The notes beneath the pieces are model-generated. The model did not search any database. It was not told the origin of the DNA and was given only the letters and a program-made list of their open reading frames with translations. Made by a program: the position numbers and the translations under genes. This document shows, in pieces, positions 59,179 to 64,000 of a DNA stretch of 64,000 nucleotides. Source of the stretch: CAZYBG01 sp964645155 (GTDB lineage: Bacteria; Pseudomonadota; Alphaproteobacteria; Rhodobacterales; Rhodobacteraceae). Each line of letters starts with the position of its first letter. Position 1 is the stretch's first letter. The stretch lies in NCBI GenBank assembly GCA_964645155.1, contig CAZYBG010000001.1, positions 37,403 to 101,402 of the forward strand, read 5' to 3'.

Positions 59179-59972
59179 TGCCGCAGGCCGTGCTGGGCGG
59201 CACGTCGACCTTCTGGCGGTTGTGGGGCGACGGGATGCGACGGGCGGTCGCGATCCACTGCTCGCTGGCCAGTTCGGCGGCCTGGGCCGGCGTGGGCGAA
59301 CGCCTGGCCGGAACGATCGCGCTGCAGGCCTTCGACCTTCCGGGCCATGGCCGGAGCGGGCCGTGGGACGGGCAGTCCGACATCATGGATCAGACCGTCG
59401 CGATGGCCCTCGATCTCATCGGCGGCGACATCGTCGACCTGATCGGGCATTCCTTCGGCGGCGTCGCCGCACTGACCCTCGCCCTCGCGCGGCCGGCGCA
59501 GGTCCGCAGCCTCGTGCTCTACGAGCCGGTGCTCTTCGCCGCGGCAATGGCGCGCGGCATCGATGCCGCCGCGCTTTTCGCACCATTCGCCGCAGCCCTC
59601 GAGGCGGGCGATCGTTGTGCTGCCGCCCGCAGCTTCAAGGCGCTCTGGGGCACCGGCGAAGACTGGGCCGCGCTTCCCGCGCCGCAGCGCGAGGCGCTGG
59701 TCTCGCGCATCCATCTGGTGCCGGCCGCGAATGCCGCGCTTTTCGATGACCGCGGCGGCCTGCTCGCTCCGGGAGCGCTGGCGCGTGTGGACATGCCGGT
59801 CTTGGTGCTGCACGGCGACAGGTCGCCTCCGGTCGCCGCCGCCATTGCCGAAGACCTCGCAGCGCGGCTGCCGCATGCCGTCATCGAAGTCGTCGCCGGG
59901 GCCGGTCACATGGGGCCGGTCACCCATCCCGCCACCGTCGCGGGCGCGATCGCCCGGCATCTCGGCGGCTGA
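59178..59972 (+). CDS. Alpha/beta hydrolase
   Basis: A 264-residue alpha/beta hydrolase: oxyanion region VAIHCSLASSAAW, FDLPGHGRSG, nucleophile elbow IGHSFGGVAAL, acid LVLHGDRSPP and catalytic His GAGHMGPVTHP. No signal peptide. Translationally coupled to the isomerase-like gene. Substrate unknown. Confidence 0.88.
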   Translation: MPQAVLGGTSTFWRLWGDGMRRAVAIHCSLASSAAWAGVGERLAGTIALQAFDLPGHGRSGPWDGQSDIMDQTVAMALDLIGGDIVDLIGHSFGGVAALTLALARPAQVRSLVLYEPVLFAAAMARGIDAAALFAPFAAALEAGDRCAAARSFKALWGTGEDWAALPAPQREALVSRIHLVPAANAALFDDRGGLLAPGALARVDMPVLVLHGDRSPPVAAAIAEDLAARLPHAVIEVVAGAGHMGPVTHPATVAGAIARHLGG

Positions 59973-59978
59973 CGCGGC

Positions 59979-60698
59979 TCAGCCGCCGGCAAGCCGTCGC
60001 ACCGCCGCGGCGAACGTGAGCTGACGGTCGAACCTGCCCGACTCGAGGAATGCCAGAATCTGGGCGATGACGAGCGGGTTGTTCATCATGAACGTGTGGG
60101 TGACCGGCAGGACGATATGGTCGTCCATCCCGCGCAGCTTGGTGCTCTCGACCGAAACCTTGCCGTCGTCGGGCCCCTCGATCAGCGAGGAGTAGACGGG
60201 GTTGAGCGACCGGTCACCGGCGATGACGCCAAGCTCGAACCGCGGAAACCCCAAGCGGTTCGGCGCGCTCTGCGGCCCGGTGCCGAGCTCGAGACCCGCA
60301 GGGCCGTTGAGCCAGCGGAACGCCCCGAGCTCGCCGAAGGTGTCGACCAGTTCGGTGCCGTGGTTCGGGGGCGCCATCATCACGACGCGCCCCATCCAGG
60401 ACGGCCGGTTGTCCTCCAGCCACGCCCGCGCCAGGATGCCGCCCATCGAATGGGTCACGAAGTGGGTCTGCTTGGCGCCGCATGCCGCGACCGCCGGCCC
60501 CACGCTTTCCACGAGGTCGTCCAGCGGCGCCTTCGTCGAGGCATAGCCGCGGTTGACCACCTGATACCCCTCGGCCTTGAGGGCCTGTTCGACGAGGACA
60601 AGCGAGGTCTCGGTCCGCGCCAGCCCGTGCAGCAGCACCACGCAGTCGGCGAACGCCGGCAGCGGCAGCAGGGCGAGGAGGAGTGCAAGGCAACGCAT
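59979..60698 (-). CDS. Secreted lipase-like alpha/beta hydrolase
   Basis: A 239-residue exported hydrolase; signal peptide about 1-18 (LALLLALLPLPAFA-D). Starts at 60698. CVVLLHGLARTETSLVLVEQ, nucleophile THSMGGILARAWLE and a C-terminal LPVTHTFMM with the His. Related to triacylglycerol lipase/acetyltransferase-type hydrolases of about 230 residues that face the periplasm. It converges with the preceding hydrolase, six bases between stops, and is divergent from the Nudix gene. Confidence 0.85.
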   Translation of the reverse strand: MRCLALLLALLPLPAFADCVVLLHGLARTETSLVLVEQALKAEGYQVVNRGYASTKAPLDDLVESVGPAVAACGAKQTHFVTHSMGGILARAWLEDNRPSWMGRVVMMAPPNHGTELVDTFGELGAFRWLNGPAGLELGTGPQSAPNRLGFPRFELGVIAGDRSLNPVYSSLIEGPDDGKVSVESTKLRGMDDHIVLPVTHTFMMNNPLVIAQILAFLESGRFDRQLTFAAAVRRLAGG

Positions 60699-60763
60699 GG
60701 AGAGAAGATAGGGATACCCGCGGCCTCTGGACAATCGCTCCGTAGCGTCATCATCGTGCCTGG

Positions 60764-61207
60764 ATGAGATTACGGACACCCCGCCTCGCTGTCCGAGCCC
60801 TGATCCTCGATCGGGGCCACCTCCTTCTCGTCAATGCCTATCCGGGCAGGAACAGCGACCTGTGGTGCGCACCGGGCGGCGGTGTGGATCCGGGAACTTC
60901 GCTTCCGGACAACCTCGTCCGCGAAGTGCACGAGGAAACCGGGCTGGCGGTCGACGTAGGGCCGCCGGCGCTGGTGAACGAATTCCACGACCCCACGACG
61001 GGCTTCCACCAGGTCGACATCTATTTCCGCTGCACGTCGCGGGGTCCGCTGCCGCCCCACTGGACGGATCCCGAGGGGGTCGTCACCGACCGGCGGTACT
61101 TTGCGCGCGAGGAACTGGCCGCCATCCGCTTCAAGCCCGACAGCCTGCCAGAGGCCGCGTGGGGCGGGGGCCTCCTCTACGATGCGCTGGAGCCGATCGT
61201 CAGATGA
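60764..61207 (+). CDS. Nudix hydrolase with altered Nudix box
   Basis: A 147-residue Nudix protein: LILDRGHLLLVNAYPGRN, then GGGVDPGTSLPDNLVREVHEETGL. The REVHEETGL half with the catalytic glutamates is intact, but the first Glu of the GX5E half is replaced by Ser. The rest (VDIYFRCTSRG, LYDALEPIVR) fits small ADP-ribose/NDP-type members. Activity may be altered; substrate unknown. The stop overlaps the Gre-like start by ATGA. Confidence 0.85.
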   Translation: MRLRTPRLAVRALILDRGHLLLVNAYPGRNSDLWCAPGGGVDPGTSLPDNLVREVHEETGLAVDVGPPALVNEFHDPTTGFHQVDIYFRCTSRGPLPPHWTDPEGVVTDRRYFAREELAAIRFKPDSLPEAAWGGGLLYDALEPIVR

Positions 61208-61698
61208 GCCGGGCCTTCATCAGGGAAGACCGGCCGGATACCGAGCCTCTGCCCGACCTGCCGGTCAGCCCGCACCCGAACTATGTCACGCCGCGCGGGC
61301 ATGCGCGCCTGCGCGGGCGACTTGCCGAGACGACTGCCGAACTCGCCCGCCTGCGCGCGCGGGAGGACCGGCTCGACCGGCTGCCGGAGCGGGCGGCCGA
61401 GCGGGACATCCGGTATCTCGAGGCACGGCTCGCTTCGGCGATCGAGGTCGATCCCGCCACGCGCGACCTCTCCGAGGTCGGCTTCGGCCTCACCGTGACG
61501 GTTGCGGACGAGCACGGTCGCCAGATGGTCTACGAGATCGTGGGCGAGGACGAGGCCGATCCGGCGCACGGCCTGATCGCCCCGCACGCGCCGATCGCGC
61601 GGGCGCTTCTCGGCGCGCGCGTTGGCGACAGCGTGGAGTGGCGCGGTCCTGGAGGCGCCGGTTCGTTCGAGATCCTCGCGATCGGCCGTCCCGGATGA
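61204..61698 (+). CDS. GreA/GreB-family transcript-cleavage factor-like protein
   Basis: A 164-residue protein with the two-part Gre layout: an N-terminal coiled coil (ARLRGRLAETTAELARLRAR, RDIRYLEARLASAIE) and a C-terminal FKBP-like domain (VGFGLTVTVADEHGRQMVYE, IVGEDEADPAHGLIAPHAPI, ALLGARVGDSVEW). The tip of the coiled coil carries ERAAERDIRYLE, whereas classical GreA/GreB have paired acidic residues there; cleavage activity may differ. Coupled to its neighbours by ATGA overlaps on both sides. Confidence 0.87.
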   Translation: MSRAFIREDRPDTEPLPDLPVSPHPNYVTPRGHARLRGRLAETTAELARLRAREDRLDRLPERAAERDIRYLEARLASAIEVDPATRDLSEVGFGLTVTVADEHGRQMVYEIVGEDEADPAHGLIAPHAPIARALLGARVGDSVEWRGPGGAGSFEILAIGRPG

Positions 61699-62192
61699 TC
61701 CCGTTGGTCCGACCTCTTGATCCGATCGCGGACCGCGAGGCGGTCGCCGATCTCTTCCGGCGCTCTGCCGACTACGTGCTGCTCGAACGCGGCGAGCCGC
61801 CCGGTGAGGAAGTCGTGAACGAATTCTTCACCGATGCCGTGCCGGGCAGCTCCGCGGCGGCGCAACTCAAGCTCGGCATGGCCGAGAACGGCCCGCTGAT
61901 CGGGCTGGCCGACATGGGGTTCGGCTATCCGGCCGCGGGCGACGCCTATATCGGGCTGCTTCAGTTCGACGCCGCGGCGCGTGGCCGGGGCCTCGGCGCG
62001 CGGTTCCTCCGGCACCTGGAGGCGGCGGCCCGCGCGGCCGGCGCCCGGCGGATGTTCGTCGCGGTGCTCGATGCCAATCCCCGCGGCCGCGCGTTCTGGC
62101 AGCGGGAGGGTTTCACGGTCGAGACCGAGGCGGTCCCGGTCACCCTCGGTCGGAGGACGCAAGGAGCGAGCCGCCTCGTAAAGCCGCTCTAG
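61695..62192 (+). CDS. GNAT family N-acetyltransferase
   Basis: A 165-residue acetyltransferase. The AcCoA-binding loop LLQFDAAARGRGLGARFLRH and FWQREGFTVE are diagnostic; MFVAVLDANPRGRAF fits the beta-strand and helix before the last motif. The start at 61695 overlaps the Gre-like stop (ATGA). It converges with the EamA exporter, the two coding ends overlapping by four bases (62189-62192). Acceptor unknown. Confidence 0.87.
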   Translation: MIPLVRPLDPIADREAVADLFRRSADYVLLERGEPPGEEVVNEFFTDAVPGSSAAAQLKLGMAENGPLIGLADMGFGYPAAGDAYIGLLQFDAAARGRGLGARFLRHLEAAARAAGARRMFVAVLDANPRGRAFWQREGFTVETEAVPVTLGRRTQGASRLVKPL

Positions 62193-63025
62193 CGGCGCGG
62201 CCAGAGCGAAATGGCGACGCCGCCGAGGACGAGGGTGCCGGCCAGCAGCAGTCGGGGCGGCAGCACCTCACCGAGGATGATGACGCCGCCCGCGGCCGCG
62301 ATGACCGGAACGGTCAGCTGCGCCACTGCCGCGCGGGTCGCGCCGAGCGACGGCAGTATGGCATACCAGAGCGCGTAGCCGAGGCCCGAGGTGAGCGCGC
62401 CCGATGTCACCGCGGCGGCCAGCCCGACTGGTGTGGCGCCGGTGACGCCTCCCGACAGGGCGAGGGCCGCGAGCGCGGCGGGCAGTGCGATGGCAAAGCT
62501 CGTGGCGGTCGCCGCAAGCGGGTCGGCCGCGTGTCGGCCGGCCAGCGAGTAGATCCCCCAACCCGCCGCAGCGGCCGCCATCAACGCGGCGCCGGTGGCA
62601 TCTGGTGCGTCCGCGCCGGCCGGCCACAGAAGCCAGACGAGCCCGCCGAAGGCTACCGAGGCGCCGAGCCAGCGGCGCGCGGGAACGGCCTCGCCGCCGA
62701 TGACCGCGCCGGCGAACATCGTGACCTGCACGCCACCGAACAGGATCAGCGCGCCCACGCCCGTGTCGAGCGTGAGATAGGCGAACGAGAACCCGAGCAT
62801 GTAGACGGCCAGCGATGCGGCTTGGGAGGCGCGGCCCTTGGGCAGGAACAGCGGCTGCTTGCCCCGGATCTGCACCAGGGCGCCCAGGACCACGGCCCCG
62901 GCGGCCAGCCGCACCGCCGCGAACGCCGCCGGGCCGATGTCACCATCGGCAAGGGCCAGGCGGTTGAGGACCGAGTTTGCCGCGAACGCCACCATGACGA
63001 GCGCGCTCGTCAGAACGAGGCGCAT
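62189..63025 (-). CDS. EamA/DMT family transporter
   Basis: A 278-residue membrane protein of the drug/metabolite transporter superfamily with ten predicted helices in two EamA repeats (LVMVAFAANSVLNRLALADG in the first, YSLAGRHAADPLAATATSFA in the second, ending VAISLWPRR). The start at 63025 overlaps the upstream gene's stop by one base (TGATG). A GTG one codon earlier is an alternative. Substrate unknown; possibly an exporter. Confidence 0.9.
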   Translation of the reverse strand: MRLVLTSALVMVAFAANSVLNRLALADGDIGPAAFAAVRLAAGAVVLGALVQIRGKQPLFLPKGRASQAASLAVYMLGFSFAYLTLDTGVGALILFGGVQVTMFAGAVIGGEAVPARRWLGASVAFGGLVWLLWPAGADAPDATGAALMAAAAAGWGIYSLAGRHAADPLAATATSFAIALPAALAALALSGGVTGATPVGLAAAVTSGALTSGLGYALWYAILPSLGATRAAVAQLTVPVIAAAGGVIILGEVLPPRLLLAGTLVLGGVAISLWPRR

Positions 63026-63330
63026 CACGACGCGAACGCGGTTGGGTCGACCAGCGTTGCCGCCGGCGCATCCCGCTGCCATGGCGGCAGAACGGCAATC
63101 GGCACGCGGCAGCCCGCGCCCGTCGGCGCCTGCGTCCGGGTGACTGCGGGGCGGGCGTTGATGCGGCCGGCCCATTGCTTGAACCTTTCGATCCACATGC
63201 TGCCAGCCGCTCGCAGACGGCGAACCAGATCGGCCTCACCCGGCCCGCCGAAGGTGGCGCGCAGCAGGGCGTCCAGCGCGTCAGCCTGCGCCGGAAGCAT
63301 GTCGTGGCTGGCATCCGGTCCGCTGACCAT
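63025..63330 (-). CDS. Truncated GNAT-like protein
   Basis: A 101-residue product starting at the ATG at 63330 (MVSGPDASHDML); an in-frame GTG at 63360 lies inside the groEL terminator and is rejected. The sequence (PAQADALDALLRATFGGPGE, ADLVRRLRAAGSMWIERFKQ, TQAPTGAGCRVPIAVLPPWQ) resembles the first half of rhodobacterial N-acetyltransferases of about 170 residues; the acetyl-CoA loop and C-terminal half are absent. The stop overlaps the EamA start, so it may be a decayed gene kept as the leader of the EamA transcript. Confidence 0.55.
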   Translation of the reverse strand: MVSGPDASHDMLPAQADALDALLRATFGGPGEADLVRRLRAAGSMWIERFKQWAGRINARPAVTRTQAPTGAGCRVPIAVLPPWQRDAPAATLVDPTAFAS

Positions 63331-63346
63331 GCCGTTCCCGCAAACG

Positions 63347-63370
63347 AAAAGGGGCGCCACCTGGCGCCCC
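63347..63370 (-). terminator. Intrinsic terminator of groEL
   Basis: On the minus strand GGGGCGCC-AGGT-GGCGCCCC is an 8-bp perfect stem followed by TTTTCG, 27 bases after the groEL stop. It fits a rho-independent terminator ending the groESL transcript. Confidence 0.8.
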
Positions 63371-63396
63371 CTGCCGTAACATGATCTCGGATGAGA

Positions 63397-64000
63397 TCAC
63401 ATCATGTCCATGCCGCCCATGCCGCCCGGCATGCCGCCGGCGCCGGCCTTGTCGTCCTTCGGCTTCTCGGCCACCATCGCTTCGGTGGTGATGAGAAGCG
63501 CGGCGACCGAGGCCGCATCCTCGAGCGCGGTGCGCACGACTTTCGCGGGGTCGATCACGCCGAACTTGAACATGTCGCCGTACTCTTCGGTCTGCGCGTT
63601 GAAGCCGAACTTCACGTCGCTCGACTCACGGATCTTGCCCGCAACGACCGAACCGTCGACGCCCGCATTCTGGGCGATCTGCCGCAGCGGGGATTCGAGC
63701 GCCTTGCGCACGATGACGATGCCGGCGTCCTGATCGCTGTTCTGGCCCTTGAGGCCGTCGAGCGACTTGGCGCCCTGCACCAGCGCCACACCGCCGCCGA
63801 CCACGATGCCTTCCTGAACCGCGGCGCGGGTCGCATTGAGCGCGTCGTCGACGCGGTCCTTGCGCTCCTTCACCTCGATCTCGGTCATGCCGCCGACGCG
63901 GATGACGGCGACGCCACCGGCGAGCTTGGCCACCCGCTCCTGCAGCTTCTCGCGGTCGTAGTCCGAGGTCGTCTCCTCGATCTGCGCGCGGATCTGGCTG
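63397..64000 (-). CDS. groEL: 60-kDa chaperonin GroEL, C-terminal part
   Basis: About 201 residues from the window edge to the stop. SQIRAQIEETTSDYDREKLQ, ERVAKLAGGVAVIRVGGMTE, ALNATRAAVQEGIVVGGGVA, IVIVRKALESPLRQIAQNAG and VIDPAKVVRTALEDAASVAA are textbook GroEL, and the tail ends with the Gly-Met repeat GGMPGGMGGMDMM. It forms the ATP-driven folding chamber with GroES; the 5' part and groES lie beyond the window. Confidence 0.97.
   Translation of the reverse strand, partial: SQIRAQIEETTSDYDREKLQERVAKLAGGVAVIRVGGMTEIEVKERKDRVDDALNATRAAVQEGIVVGGGVALVQGAKSLDGLKGQNSDQDAGIVIVRKALESPLRQIAQNAGVDGSVVAGKIRESSDVKFGFNAQTEEYGDMFKFGVIDPAKVVRTALEDAASVAALLITTEAMVAEKPKDDKAGAGGMPGGMGGMDMM

Noticed and set aside
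1..64000. tRNA, rRNA, CRISPR arrays, riboswitches
   Set aside because: I looked for conserved tRNA arms, regularly spaced repeats and known leader motifs by eye and saw none; weak or degenerate examples could be missed without a covariance search.

Overview
The window reads as chromosomal DNA of a high-GC alphaproteobacterium, most likely a member of the Rhodobacterales (Rhodobacteraceae/Paracoccaceae). This rests on the class I lysyl-tRNA synthetase, the TerB-like and DUF4864 proteins, the CHAD and Hint-domain proteins, the TRAP and oligopeptide-type ABC transporters, the uvrC/SDR pair and the strong GC3 bias. The lineage is inferred from protein families only. No rRNA, tRNA, CRISPR array or phage structural module was recognised.

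Layout. (1) 1-14.1 kb is mostly ordinary chromosome: a partial pectate-lyase-like secreted protein, DUF4864, CHAD, lysS, a TerB-like protein, two tandem secreted proteins fusing LysM to a solute-binding domain, a methyltransferase, dacB, nadD, a secreted calcineurin-like phosphoesterase, a MarR-GNAT fusion with a 28-bp palindrome over its own start codon, and a Hint-domain protein. (2) 14.25-16.7 kb is an insertion-sequence scar: a decayed IS5-family element, a second IS end and a glutathione S-transferase gene that has lost its N-terminal half. (3) 16.7-42.0 kb is a 25-kb uronate catabolic island. One part is uxuA, gntR, uxuB, a TRAP transporter and uxaC, with a divergent uronate dehydrogenase/lactonase pair. 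The other is a long minus-strand operon, largely translationally coupled, running from a kduI/iolB-type gene through kduD, a five-gene oligosaccharide-type ABC transporter, a heparinase II/III-type lyase, a GH88 unsaturated uronyl hydrolase, KdgF and a PL11-like propeller protein to two enolase-superfamily enzymes. A LacI regulator lies next to its promoter, and matching operator-like palindromes lie before both lacI and the operon. (4) 42.1-44.8 kb is a second scar of IS3 and IS5-type transposase remnants, so the island has transposon debris on both sides. (5) 45.0-52.8 kb is an all-minus signalling region: a BLUF photoreceptor with three small uncharacterised proteins, a LOV-like protein lacking the photoactive cysteine coupled to an XRE regulator, a periplasmic-binding-protein/OmpA fusion, a PP2C phosphatase and a membrane Ser/Thr kinase. 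(6) 53.4-64 kb is housekeeping: uvrC, an SDR, a 57-residue zinc-ribbon-like membrane protein, a signal-peptide-peptidase-like protease, prs, a small hydrolase/Nudix/Gre/GNAT group, an EamA exporter and the end of groEL.

How the genes fit together. In the island, exported or periplasmic lyases would produce unsaturated oligouronides. The ABC system would import them, GH88 and the lyase would release unsaturated uronate, and KdgF, the KduI-like isomerase and KduD would take it to 2-keto-3-deoxygluconate (KDG). Saturated glucuronate entering by the TRAP system would reach KDG through UxaC, UxuB and UxuA, or be oxidised by uronate dehydrogenase, a lactonase and one of the enolase-superfamily enzymes. 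KDG kinase and KDPG aldolase are not in the window and must be encoded elsewhere. The polymer is inferred to be a glucuronate-rich anionic polysaccharide; its identity cannot be read from sequence.
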